Positions 35,979 to 44,625 of a stretch of 64,000 nucleotides of DNA are shown here, piece by piece. Position 1 is the stretch's first letter. Each line of letters starts with the position of its first letter. Location of the stretch: NCBI GenBank assembly GCA_020634895.1, contig JACKAV010000001.1, positions 484,037-548,036 on the forward strand. Reading direction: 5' to 3'. The notes under the pieces were generated by a model, which was not told the origin of the DNA, searched no databases, and saw nothing but the letters and a program-made list of their open reading frames with translations. The position numbers and the translations under genes are program-made. The DNA is from Anaerolineales bacterium (GTDB taxonomy: Bacteria > Chloroflexota > Anaerolineae > Anaerolineales > Villigracilaceae).

Positions 35979-36718
35979 CGCTGACTTCCAAACCTCTGTC
36001 CGTCATATTGATCGTCCTGATGTTTGGCGGAATTATGTTCTCGTCTGCGATGGGGTGGTGGGCGACAGAATCTACGAAGGAACCGGTCCGATTCACGGAG
36101 GGTGAATTTGCGGGCATGGCGAACCCGGCGGATATTCGCGGTTCATATACCTTTGGTGATATTTCCAACTCATTCGATGTAACGCCCGAAGTATTAGCCC
36201 AGGCATTTGGAATTACCAGCGATGACCCCGCAACTTTCGCGCTCAAGGACCTTGAGACTATCTATCTTGACAGCGAATATGAGATCGGGACAGCATCTGT
36301 CCGTTTGTTTGTAGCGTTTTATACCGGCTTGCCGCTCGATACAACCGGAGAGGAAATCTACCTGCCTCAATTTGCAGTCCATATTTTGCAGGCAAAAGGC
36401 AACCTTACCCCCGATCAATCCGCATATATTGACGCTCACACGGCTATTATTGACCGATCCACTCCGGCGGAAGGTGCATCTGCCAATGCAGAGCCCAACC
36501 CTGAGAACGAAGCTGAAAACGAGTATATGATCAAAGGAAAGACCACCTTTGGCGACCTTGTTTCGTGGGGCGTTCCGAAGGAGACCATTGAGTCCATTCT
36601 CGGCACATCCATGCCGGACCCCGCCATGAAGGTCAAGGATTATGCCCTGGCGAACGGGCTCGATTTTGAAACAATCAAGCTTGCGCTGCAAGCCGAAGTG
36701 GACAAGGTTACACAGTAA
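35975..36718 (+). CDS. Membrane-anchored protein with duplicated small domain, partner of polyferredoxin
   Basis: 247 aa with one N-terminal membrane helix (LSVILIVLMFGGIMFSSAMG) and an external domain. Two related blocks can be seen: YTFGDISNSFDVTPEVLAQAF near residue 60 and TTFGDLVSWGVPKETIESIL near residue 187. Each is followed by a similar helical stretch, suggesting an internal duplication. The second block also has a following ALANGLDFETIKLAL helix. The start at 35975 is set by the ATGA overlap with the polyferredoxin; the longer reading encodes Cys-rich out-of-family sequence. I do not recognise the family. A role as electron-transfer or assembly partner is inferred from the translational coupling. 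Confidence 0.7.
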   Translation: MTLTSKPLSVILIVLMFGGIMFSSAMGWWATESTKEPVRFTEGEFAGMANPADIRGSYTFGDISNSFDVTPEVLAQAFGITSDDPATFALKDLETIYLDSEYEIGTASVRLFVAFYTGLPLDTTGEEIYLPQFAVHILQAKGNLTPDQSAYIDAHTAIIDRSTPAEGASANAEPNPENEAENEYMIKGKTTFGDLVSWGVPKETIESILGTSMPDPAMKVKDYALANGLDFETIKLALQAEVDKVTQ

Positions 36719-36724
36719 AAAAAC

Positions 36725-36749
36725 AGGGGCGACATAATGAGTCGCCCCT
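36725..36749. repeat. Palindromic repeat (GGGGCGAC family)
   Basis: AGGGGCGAC and GTCGCCCCT form a perfect 9-bp stem around a 7-nt loop just after the stop at 36718. No T-run follows on the plus strand, so it is listed as a repeat rather than a terminator. Confidence 0.7.
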
Positions 36750-36776
36750 ACTAAAATTTAGAAGTAGAATCAACCC

Positions 36777-37460
36777 ATGACAAAAATTCTTGTAGTCGAC
36801 GACGAACCTTCAATCATCAATCTGGTCAGCGCATATCTTAAGCCTGAAGGATATGAGGTCTACACCGCCTCGGACGGAAATGCCGGACTGAAAGCTGCCC
36901 GCGCTTTCAAACCGGATCTGATCATCCTTGACCTGATGCTCCCCGGCATGGACGGCATCGAACTGCTTTCCCGCCTGCGCCGCGAGTCGGATGTGTATGT
37001 CATCATGCTCACCGCCCGCACGGACGAGACCGATAAGATCGTGGGGCTCTCCGTTGGCGCAGATGATTACGTCACCAAGCCGTTCAGTCCGCGCGAGTTG
37101 GTGGCGAGGGTCAAGGCGGCGCTGAGACGTCTGAAAACCGGACCAAGTTCGAGCGGAGAAAGAGGCGTCCTTTCGTTCAAGCATATCCTTATCGATATTG
37201 ACGCGCACACTGTCACTGTCAATGAATCCCCGATCGAGTTGACATCCATTGAATTCGATCTGTTACGCGCGCTTGCCGAAAATCGCGGGCGCGTGCTCTC
37301 GCGTGAGCAGTTGCTTGAAAAAGTGTGGGGCGCAGATTACTTCGGTGAGATCCGCGTGGTGGATGTGCATCTTGGTCATGTCCGTCAAAAGCTTGGCGAC
37401 GAATCGTTGATCGCCACAGTGCGCGGCGTGGGCTATCGTTTTGAGGATGAGCTGCTTTAG
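36777..37460 (+). CDS. OmpR/PhoB-family response regulator
   Basis: 227 aa. The receiver has the acidic pair in LVVDDEPS, phosphoacceptor Asp52 in LIILDLMLPGMDG, Thr in MLTARTD and Lys in DDYVTKPFSP. From about residue 135 a winged-helix DNA-binding domain ends in HLGHVRQKLGD and TVRGVGYRFEDE. It would act as a transcription factor controlled by the adjacent histidine kinase, which starts 9 bases after its stop. Targets could include the flanking ABC exporter or the upstream polyferredoxin pair, but no binding site was identified. Confidence 0.95.
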   Translation: MTKILVVDDEPSIINLVSAYLKPEGYEVYTASDGNAGLKAARAFKPDLIILDLMLPGMDGIELLSRLRRESDVYVIMLTARTDETDKIVGLSVGADDYVTKPFSPRELVARVKAALRRLKTGPSSSGERGVLSFKHILIDIDAHTVTVNESPIELTSIEFDLLRALAENRGRVLSREQLLEKVWGADYFGEIRVVDVHLGHVRQKLGDESLIATVRGVGYRFEDELL

Positions 37461-37469
37461 GAAAATGTC

Positions 37470-38603
37470 ATGAAGTATATTCGCGAACGTCTCGGTGCAA
37501 AATTATTCCTTGCCAATCTTCTTGTGATTCTTGTTGGCATCGTTATTCTTGCCATCACGATCCAGCTTACAATTCCCGCCGCGTTCAACCGCCACATGGG
37601 TTCGATGAATGCAGAGATGAATGGTATGGGAATGGGACAGGGACAAGGCTCGGGATATGGAAAAAATCTTTTCGAGAATTTTCGCGCAAGCATGTTCGAG
37701 TCATTGGGTTATGCAGTGACCGCTGCGGTTGTTGCGGCATTGCTGGTCAGTTTGTTTTTGAGCCGCCGCATTGTGGCACCCATCCATAAACTTTCGGAAG
37801 CATCGCAGCACATTGCTGAAGGGAACTATGAAAAGCGAGTTGATGTCAACGGCTCGGATGAGATCGGTCAACTGGCGATGCGTTTTAACCAAATGGCTTC
37901 GCAGCTTGAAGAAGTTGAATCCATGCGCCGCAAACTTATCGGCGATGTGACGCATGAGTTGCGCACTCCGCTTACATCCATCAAAGGTTATATGGAAGGG
38001 CTTGTGGATGGCGTGCTTCCTGCGAACGCTGAAACCTTCGAACAGATCCATCATGAAGCGGATCGCCTCTCGCGTCTGGTGGATGATCTACAGGAATTGA
38101 GCCGCGTTGAAGCAAAAGCTTATTCATTGGACCTCCACCCCGTGAAAGTTTCCAACCTCGTACAGACGACTGTCAAAAGGCTTTCACCCCAGGCGACAGC
38201 CAAACGCATCACTCTCCGCTCGAGCCTGCCCGCTGACCTTGAGCCGATCCTCGCCGACGAAGACCGCGTGACTCAGGTGCTTGTCAATTTGGCTGCGAAC
38301 GCGATCCAATACACACCAGAAGACGGCGAAGTGCTCATCTCCGCATCGCGCCATGCTGATGAAATTTATATTTCCGTCAAAGACTCCGGTATTGGAATTC
38401 CGCCCGAACATATTGCGAATCTCTTCACCCGTTTTTACCGCGTGGACAAATCCCGTTCACGCAACGCAGGCGGCGGTTCCGGCATTGGGCTGACCATTGC
38501 CCGTCATCTCGTCGAAGCGCATGGCGGGCGTATTTGGGCAGAATCCGCTGGAGAGGGGCAGGGCAGCACATTTACGTTCAGTATGAAGATGGCTGCATCC
38601 TGA
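37470..38603 (+). CDS. Membrane sensor histidine kinase with Met-rich external loop
   Basis: 377 aa. Membrane helices at about residues 11-35 and 79-98 enclose a short external loop of some 40 residues. This loop is rich in Met and Gly, with Met43, 46, 50, 53 and 55 in RHMGSMNAEMNGMGMG. A HAMP domain (about 99-150) leads to HisKA with His162 in GDVTHELRTPLTSIKGY and an ATPase domain with LVNLAANAIQYTPEDG, DSGIGIP and GSGIGLTIARHLVEAHGG. It resembles BaeS-type kinases and partners the response regulator just upstream. The Met cluster could bind soft metal ions such as Cu(I) or Ag(I), but this is inference. Confidence 0.93.
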   Translation: MKYIRERLGAKLFLANLLVILVGIVILAITIQLTIPAAFNRHMGSMNAEMNGMGMGQGQGSGYGKNLFENFRASMFESLGYAVTAAVVAALLVSLFLSRRIVAPIHKLSEASQHIAEGNYEKRVDVNGSDEIGQLAMRFNQMASQLEEVESMRRKLIGDVTHELRTPLTSIKGYMEGLVDGVLPANAETFEQIHHEADRLSRLVDDLQELSRVEAKAYSLDLHPVKVSNLVQTTVKRLSPQATAKRITLRSSLPADLEPILADEDRVTQVLVNLAANAIQYTPEDGEVLISASRHADEIYISVKDSGIGIPPEHIANLFTRFYRVDKSRSRNAGGGSGIGLTIARHLVEAHGGRIWAESAGEGQGSTFTFSMKMAAS

Positions 38604-38765
38604 TAATTTAATTACTTTATTGATGCCCATTTATACATAAAACAATATTTGTATTTAAGAATGTCAGGATACCGATGTCGACAGATAAACTTTGTCGATA
38701 TTCGAAATTATGGGGCGGGTGTAAAATAATTTCCTGAAAAAAATTCTTCACAAGAATCCCTCCAA

Positions 38766-40517
38766 ATGAACCATATTAAAAAATTACTGCACTTTGTCAA
38801 ACCGTATTGGCGGCGGAGTTTGGTCGCGCTGACGTTTCTTATTTCGGTGATCGCGATCGACCTGACCATTCCGCGCCTTATACAACGCATCATCGATCAG
38901 GGGATCAACGGCGGTGATATCCATGTGGTGATCAATACGACGATCATCATGGTGACCATTTCCATTCTCCAAACCTTGTTCGCGCTTGCGAACAATCTTT
39001 TTTCCATTCAGGTGGGTGAGAGTGTGGCGCGCGATATTCGCGAGGCGCTGTTTCTAAAGATACAGTCTTTTTCATTCGGTAATCTCGACCATCTCAACAC
39101 GGGACAGTTAATGGTGCGCCTTTCAAGCGACACCACCATGATTCAGCGGATGACCCAAGTCTCACTGCGCATAGGCACAAGGGCGCCTTTGCTGATGTTG
39201 GGAAGCCTCGTCCTGATGTTTGTAACGGACAGCCGCCTCGCATTGATGATCGTGCCCGTTTTAGTTGCAACGACTATCATCATTTTGTTCTTCGTCTCGC
39301 GCATGGGACCGTTGTTCATGACCGTGCAAAAGAAACTGGACAGGCTCAATACGGTTTTGCAGGAGAATATTGCCGGCGTGAGACTGGTCAAAGCGTTTGT
39401 GCGCGAACGATATGAAAGCAGCCGCTTTGCAACTGTCAACGAAGATTACACGGACCGCAACATCCACGTGATGCGATTTATGGCGACCCTGTCTCCAGCC
39501 ATGAGTGTCTTTGTCAATATTGGTATGGTCATTGTGATCTGGGCGGGGGGGATTCAGTCCGCGAAGGACGGCGTTTCGGTGGGACAGATCGTCGCATTCC
39601 TTAATTATCTTCACACCACAATGGGTCCGTTGGGAATCATGGTGATGCTTGCAAATGTCGTCGCTGCGGCTACGGCTTCAGCGGAACGCATCAACGAGGT
39701 CCTTGAAACAGAGCCTGAGGTGAAGGATAAATCCACGCTTCAGACCATGCCTGAGGGACGCGCGCAGCGAATCCGCTTTGAGGGTGTGGACTTTCACTAT
39801 AACGGGACCAATGATGGGCTGGTCCTGAACCGCGTCAATCTGGATGCAGAGCCCGGTCAGACCGTCGCCATCCTTGGTGCGACCGGCGCAGGCAAATCCT
39901 CCATTGTGAATCTGGTTCCGCGTTTCTACGATGTGGCGGAAGGGCGCGTCACATGGAATGGCATGGATGTGCGTGACGTGAAGCAGACTGACCTGCTCAC
40001 GCATTTGGGCATTGTGCCGCAGGAGACGATCCTGTTCTCCGGCACGGTGCGCGACAATATCCGCTATGGCAAACCGGATGCCTGTGAGGAGGAAGTTATT
40101 GCCGCGGCGCAGGCGGCGCAGGCGCATGACTTCATTATGAATCTGCCGAACGGATATGACACACGCATTGAAGAACGCGGCGTGAATCTCTCCGGCGGAC
40201 AGAAGCAACGCATTGCAATTGCGCGCGCGCTTTTACTCAAGCCTTCGGTTTTGATCCTCGACGATGCGACCAGTTCGGTGGATGTGGAAACGGAAACAAA
40301 AATTCAGGATGCCATGAAAACATGGCTGCAGGACAGCACCAGTTTTGTGGTGGCACAGCGCATTAGCACGGTGCTGCATGCCGATAAGATCGTAGTAGTT
40401 GACGAAGGAAAGATCGTTGCTCAGGGCACACATGGCGAATTGATGAAATCCAGTGCGGTGTATCAGGAGATTTATGACTCGCAGTTGGGCGGCGGCGTGA
40501 AGTTGGAGGCAGAATGA
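38766..40517 (+). CDS. ABC exporter subunit with degenerate catalytic site (heterodimer partner A)
   Basis: 583 aa: six membrane helices (about 15-320) followed by an ATPase domain. Walker A is LGATGAGKSS, the signature is LSGGQKQR and Walker B is VLILDDATSSVD. Asp replaces the catalytic Glu after Walker B, the mark of the degenerate half in heterodimeric exporters such as TM287/288 and BmrCD. Its stop overlaps the start of the next ABC gene (ATGA), so the two are made together. The exported substrate, drug, lipid or peptide, cannot be told. It may be controlled by the two-component system that ends 160 bases upstream. Confidence 0.92.
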   Translation: MNHIKKLLHFVKPYWRRSLVALTFLISVIAIDLTIPRLIQRIIDQGINGGDIHVVINTTIIMVTISILQTLFALANNLFSIQVGESVARDIREALFLKIQSFSFGNLDHLNTGQLMVRLSSDTTMIQRMTQVSLRIGTRAPLLMLGSLVLMFVTDSRLALMIVPVLVATTIIILFFVSRMGPLFMTVQKKLDRLNTVLQENIAGVRLVKAFVRERYESSRFATVNEDYTDRNIHVMRFMATLSPAMSVFVNIGMVIVIWAGGIQSAKDGVSVGQIVAFLNYLHTTMGPLGIMVMLANVVAAATASAERINEVLETEPEVKDKSTLQTMPEGRAQRIRFEGVDFHYNGTNDGLVLNRVNLDAEPGQTVAILGATGAGKSSIVNLVPRFYDVAEGRVTWNGMDVRDVKQTDLLTHLGIVPQETILFSGTVRDNIRYGKPDACEEEVIAAAQAAQAHDFIMNLPNGYDTRIEERGVNLSGGQKQRIAIARALLLKPSVLILDDATSSVDVETETKIQDAMKTWLQDSTSFVVAQRISTVLHADKIVVVDEGKIVAQGTHGELMKSSAVYQEIYDSQLGGGVKLEAE

Positions 40518-42343
40518 GCGAAAGAACCAACAGCGACAACACTGCCGGCATCCGCGCCGCAATGGGACGTGGACCCATGCGCCCCGGCAAAATAGAAAAA
40601 GCAGGCGACCCGCGCCGCGCGCTTGCCCGGCTTGCTTCGTATTTGCGTCAGTATAAGTACACTTTGCTGCTAGTCTTGTTCTTTGTGCTGGCTTATATTT
40701 CGCTCGGCTTGCTTGAGCCGTATCTCATCGGACGCGCCATTGACGGTTATATTTCCACGAAGCAGGTCGATACCTTGTGGAAGCTCGCGCTTCTGCTGCT
40801 GACGGTCTACCTCTTCGATAATGGTTTTCAGGCTGCTTCCAGCTGGGTGATGGCGCGCATCTCACAGGATGCCCTTCGACGTCTGCGCCGCGACCTCTTT
40901 GAGCATTTGCAAAAACTTTCCATCGCCTATTTCGACCGTCACTCCGCGGGTGAGTTGATGAGTCGTCTCACCAACGACATTGACGCGATCAACCAGGCGG
41001 TTTCGCAGAACGTCGTTTCGTTGGTGGCAAGCGTCCTGTCGCTTGTTGGTATTGTGATCGCGATGTTCGTCCTCAACATGTATCTGGCGCTTTCTGCGCT
41101 GTTGGTGATTCCGATCATGTTCTGGTTCACGAATTTCATCGCGCGTTATACCCGGAGAGGCTTCCGCGATCTTCAGCGTGAACTCGGCGAGATCAACGGC
41201 GTGATGGAAGAATCCATCAGCGGGCAGCGTGTGGTCAAGGCGTTTCGCCGAAGCGAGTCTTCTATCGAACGTTTCCGCGCCATTAATCAAAGGGTTTACA
41301 AGGCGGGTGTGAACGCAAACACATATGCGCTCATGCTCATGCCGTTGACCAATGTGCTTGGCAATTTCTTCGTCATCGTGCTGGTGGGACTTGGAGGTTA
41401 TCTCGCGCTTCAGGGACTCGCAACCATCGGGATGATCGCGACCTTTATCGCCTATGCCCAGAACTTTATCCAGCCGCTGCGTCAACTCGCGAATATGTAC
41501 AACGCGATTCAGGCGGCGCTTGCGGGAGCGGAACGCGTCTTCGAAGTGATCGATATGCCAGCGGAAATAGACGCCGCCTCCAACTCACCCCTGCCTGTTC
41601 CCGTCAAAGGAGCCGTTCACTTCGCTGATGTTTCCTTCGGCTACAACCCCGAACAGCTCATCATCAAGAATATGTCTCTTGAAGCCAAGGCAGGACAAAC
41701 CATCGCCTTGGTCGGTCCGACTGGTGCAGGCAAGACCACCATCATCAATTTGTTGACGCGCTTTTATGAGATCAACTCCGGCAGCATCAACATTGACGGA
41801 CGTGACATCCGCGATATCTCAAAGGATGATCTGCGTCAAAAACTTGGTATCGTATTGCAGGATACCTTCCTTTTTGCCGACACAGTCATGGAAAATATCC
41901 GCTACGGACGGCTGAACGCCACCGATGAGGAATGTATCGAAGCCGCCAAACTGGCGGACGCCGACCATTTCATTCAGCAGATGCCGCATGGATACCATAC
42001 CAAACTTTCAGAACGCGCCAGCAACCTCAGCGCCGGTCAGCGCCAATTGCTTTCCATTGCCAGAGCTATTCTCGCAAACCCGAGCGTTCTCATCCTCGAC
42101 GAAGCCACCTCCAGCGTGGACACGCGCACAGAGGCGAGAATTCAAAAGTCGCTCCTGCGCCTCATGCAGGGACGTACCAGTTTTGTCATCGCCCACCGTC
42201 TTTCCACCATCCGCGACGCGGACAATATCATCGTCATCAAAGACGGCGAGATCGTGGAGCAGGGCACGCATCAACAATTGCTGGATGCGAAAGGTTTCTT
42301 CCACCACTTGTATATGAGTCAATTCAAAGGACTGGCGATCTAA
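40514..42343 (+). CDS. ABC exporter subunit with canonical catalytic site (heterodimer partner B)
   Basis: 609 aa: an N-terminal extension of about 45 residues, six membrane helices, then an ATPase domain with Walker A VGPTGAGKTT, signature LSAGQRQL and Walker B VLILDEATSSVD including the catalytic Glu. The signature differs from the usual LSGGQ; it would face the degenerate Walker B of its partner or the reverse, as in asymmetric exporters. Translation is coupled to the upstream subunit by a 4-base overlap. The gene ends before a strong bidirectional terminator. Confidence 0.93.
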   Translation: MSERTNSDNTAGIRAAMGRGPMRPGKIEKAGDPRRALARLASYLRQYKYTLLLVLFFVLAYISLGLLEPYLIGRAIDGYISTKQVDTLWKLALLLLTVYLFDNGFQAASSWVMARISQDALRRLRRDLFEHLQKLSIAYFDRHSAGELMSRLTNDIDAINQAVSQNVVSLVASVLSLVGIVIAMFVLNMYLALSALLVIPIMFWFTNFIARYTRRGFRDLQRELGEINGVMEESISGQRVVKAFRRSESSIERFRAINQRVYKAGVNANTYALMLMPLTNVLGNFFVIVLVGLGGYLALQGLATIGMIATFIAYAQNFIQPLRQLANMYNAIQAALAGAERVFEVIDMPAEIDAASNSPLPVPVKGAVHFADVSFGYNPEQLIIKNMSLEAKAGQTIALVGPTGAGKTTIINLLTRFYEINSGSINIDGRDIRDISKDDLRQKLGIVLQDTFLFADTVMENIRYGRLNATDEECIEAAKLADADHFIQQMPHGYHTKLSERASNLSAGQRQLLSIARAILANPSVLILDEATSSVDTRTEARIQKSLLRLMQGRTSFVIAHRLSTIRDADNIIVIKDGEIVEQGTHQQLLDAKGFFHHLYMSQFKGLAI

Positions 42344-42350
42344 ATAAAAT

Positions 42351-42386
42351 AAAACAGAGCGGACGATTTTTCGTCCGCTCTGTTTT
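42351..42386. terminator. Bidirectional terminator between converging genes
   Basis: A 16-bp perfect stem (starting AAAACAGAGCGGACGA) with a TTTT loop, A-run on the left and T-run on the right. It serves both the ABC operon from the left and the HEAT-repeat gene from the right, whose stop codon touches its right edge. Confidence 0.9.
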
Positions 42387-42883
42387 TAATGATATTTCAG
42401 CGCTTCGATCGCGCGTTCCGCCGCCCACGGTACACTTGCTGATGGCTGCACGTCGCGCAGCGCATTCAACACTTCCTGAACGTGCGGCTCGAGGAAGCCC
42501 ATATGTTCGAACATATGCAAAATGTGATAAGCACCCTGACGGAAGCGTGCTGAATCGAAATGCTTCGTAAGACCTTCAAGCAGCGGCAGAATGGCACCGC
42601 CGCCCAGCCCAATCAACGCTTCGGAAGCCGCCCAGTGGATGTTCATGCTGTCGTCGAGCAATTCCTCCACCAGCGCATCCGCAGCGGATTTATCCCCGAT
42701 CTTGCCGAGTAACTTAACTGCTTCCCAACGGTCGTGGGTGTTCGGGCTTTTCATCAACTCAACAAGAAGCGGAATTGCATCCGCCCCCGCATCGACCAAT
42801 AAATAACGCGCCTGCTCACGAACGTGGATATCCTTGTCCCCCAACTTGTCGATCAAACTTGAAAGTTCAATAACATCGTTCAT
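42386..42883 (-). CDS. HEAT-repeat protein
   Basis: 165 aa made of about four alpha-helical HEAT/PBS-lyase-like repeats, for example IHVREQARYLLVDAGADAIP, DRWEAVKLLGKIGDKSAADA and IHWAASEALIGLGGGAILP. Such short repeat proteins act as scaffolds or lyase-like partners for protein binding. No catalytic residue pattern is evident. It is monocistronic, between the ABC operon terminator and the lipoprotein gene, which reads away from it. Confidence 0.82.
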   Translation of the reverse strand: MNDVIELSSLIDKLGDKDIHVREQARYLLVDAGADAIPLLVELMKSPNTHDRWEAVKLLGKIGDKSAADALVEELLDDSMNIHWAASEALIGLGGGAILPLLEGLTKHFDSARFRQGAYHILHMFEHMGFLEPHVQEVLNALRDVQPSASVPWAAERAIEALKYH

Positions 42884-43026
42884 ACTAGCTCCTTTCTTCC
42901 GGTAAATCCATAATCATTCTAGGACGATGAAATAAGGGTGTAATTAAAAAAGCGTCTTATTTGCGTTAACATGTTTGCCTTGATACATTGGCGAGTCTCG
43001 TTTAGTATTTGGAAAAGGAGAGAGAA

Positions 43027-43464
43027 ATGAAAAAGACAACTGTTCTGTTTGCAATCTTCGTTTTGGTTCTGAGTTCTCTTGCCTGCCAGGCGTTGGCGGG
43101 CGGTAATGGTAATGACGGCAGCGGCGGGCAGGCTCCTTCCGCTGGCGGCGCGGATGGAGATTCAAGCGGAGGCAACTCCGCTGTGGACACGGACTTTCCG
43201 CTCACTGACGATGCCTTCAATATCACCATAACTGGCGGCACAACACTCTTCCAAACGAAATTAAGCTTGGAAGAAGTAATGGATTTTTACCGCGCCTATT
43301 ACGAACCCAAAGGGTATTCTGAAGATGAGATACTGACAGAGTTGACCGATAAAGTGTTCAACCTTGTTTTTGTAGGTGACCCAAGTGGAGATGCGGTTGT
43401 AATCCAGGGCGTAGATCTGGGGAATGGGAGCACGAACATCAGTATCAGGTTGGAAGGTCTATAA
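43027..43464 (+). CDS. Small lipoprotein
   Basis: 145 aa. The signal peptide ends in lipobox LSSLAC (Cys20), followed by a Gly/Ser/Asn-rich linker and a compact domain from about residue 55 (DFPLTDDAFNITITGGTTLF and VMDFYRAYYEPKGYSEDEI). The domain resembles small surface proteins of unknown function found in Chloroflexota; I cannot assign a family. The start at 43027 is chosen because AGGAG lies just before it and the signal peptide begins MKK. It ends 6 bases before a terminator. Confidence 0.75.
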   Translation: MKKTTVLFAIFVLVLSSLACQALAGGNGNDGSGGQAPSAGGADGDSSGGNSAVDTDFPLTDDAFNITITGGTTLFQTKLSLEEVMDFYRAYYEPKGYSEDEILTELTDKVFNLVFVGDPSGDAVVIQGVDLGNGSTNISIRLEGL

Positions 43465-43466
43465 AC

Positions 43467-43503
43467 AAAAAGAGCCGACAGTTCAAAGCTGTCGGCTCTT
43501 TTT
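43467..43503. terminator. Bidirectional terminator after lipoprotein and peptidase genes
   Basis: A 15-bp perfect stem (AAAAAGAGCCGACAG and complement) with a 7-nt loop and A/T runs at both sides, between converging genes. Confidence 0.9.
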
Positions 43504-43509
43504 GAAACT

Positions 43510-44625
43510 TTAGATCAAGCCAAAGGATTTGAAAATACCCTCGAACGCCTGACGACAATCCGCGATGGCTTTCTCACGCCATTTGGATTCCTCAGGAAGG
43601 AACAGTTCCTCATACTCCGCGCGGACTTGCGCCTCAGCCTTCGGGTTGGCTGCTCCATGATGCCGAAGCTGATTCTCAAGGATAGTGGTCCGCAGGCTGC
43701 GGATCAGCGCGGGGAGCGAATCGCCGTAGATGCCGAATTCGAACCCGCCTGCGAACACTTTCTTTTCAGGGAATTCTGCATCCCGCAGACGATAGACGAA
43801 TTCGCCCATGTCGCCGCTGATGGCGTAGAACTCGTCCGCATCCACCTTCTGCACGAGTGGATAATTGAATTTTTGCGCGGCTTCATCGGAGGGAATCTCG
43901 TCGAGCGGCGGAACAAGCACGGTCATCTGGTAGCGCGGACCATACCCGGAATGTACATCCACCTGCACGAAATTTTGATAATCTCTTAACGCAGCGCGGT
44001 ACAACTCCATCAGGACGAGAGTCTCTTCCTCTGCTTTTGTGCCGCCAAAGTAGATTCCCTTTGGGTCGCTGTGCTGCCCCAGCAGAGATGCCGTCTGCAC
44101 ACGGGTTTTGCCCGGTGAGATCATATTCTTTATCACACTGAAAAGAAAAGGAATGGATTCGGCACTCAACGTCCGCACAGGTCTTTGCGGGTTGAGAAAA
44201 TTGGCAAGCAGTTTGAAATCTGGGTTGATGCTGGGATCGTATTGACCGTTAAGCACAAAGTTACGGTTCAAGTCGACGTGGTTGGGATTGACGCGCAGGT
44301 GATGTTTCATGCCCCACGGATTGATGGCGTGAACGAGAAGCAACCCTGTATTTTCAGGGTTCAAGCGCGGAGCGAACTCGTCCATGACGATCTTCAACGC
44401 CATCGAACTGGCATACCCTTCGATGCCGTGCTCGGCGGTGGAGATCATGACCAGATTCTCCCGGACGCGCGGCTCCGCCCACAGCCAGTCTATGCTGACT
44501 TCGGGATGCTCTTTTAGCGGATGAGACTCAAGGCGTGAAGAATGCCACTTGGGGCGTAGCCGCTCCACGTCACGGAAGAAGCGTGCGCGGGAGTCTTCAT
44601 ATGTTGCGGGGAAGTACGAGTCCAC
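43510..44625 (-). CDS. M14-like metallopeptidase (DUF2817)
   Basis: 371 aa from a GTG start. DUF2817 proteins have the carboxypeptidase A fold. Zinc ligands of the HxxE type are visible as His66 and Glu69 in ISTAEHGIEGY, with a later His in QVDVHSGYGP. NPWGMKHHLRVNPNHVDLNRNF is another family block. It probably cleaves a peptide or amide in the cytoplasm, as no signal peptide is present. The GTG at 44625-44623 overlaps the transporter's stop by one base (TAGTG), and the protein then starts VDSYFPATYEDSRARF, which matches the family; the 32 codons upstream of it lie inside the transporter gene and are unlikely. Confidence 0.8.
   Translation of the reverse strand: MDSYFPATYEDSRARFFRDVERLRPKWHSSRLESHPLKEHPEVSIDWLWAEPRVRENLVMISTAEHGIEGYASSMALKIVMDEFAPRLNPENTGLLLVHAINPWGMKHHLRVNPNHVDLNRNFVLNGQYDPSINPDFKLLANFLNPQRPVRTLSAESIPFLFSVIKNMISPGKTRVQTASLLGQHSDPKGIYFGGTKAEEETLVLMELYRAALRDYQNFVQVDVHSGYGPRYQMTVLVPPLDEIPSDEAAQKFNYPLVQKVDADEFYAISGDMGEFVYRLRDAEFPEKKVFAGGFEFGIYGDSLPALIRSLRTTILENQLRHHGAANPKAEAQVRAEYEELFLPEESKWREKAIADCRQAFEGIFKSFGLI

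Noticed and set aside
36725..36749. Intrinsic terminator after the polyferredoxin operon
   Set aside because: No T-run follows the hairpin and the arms match a repeat family.
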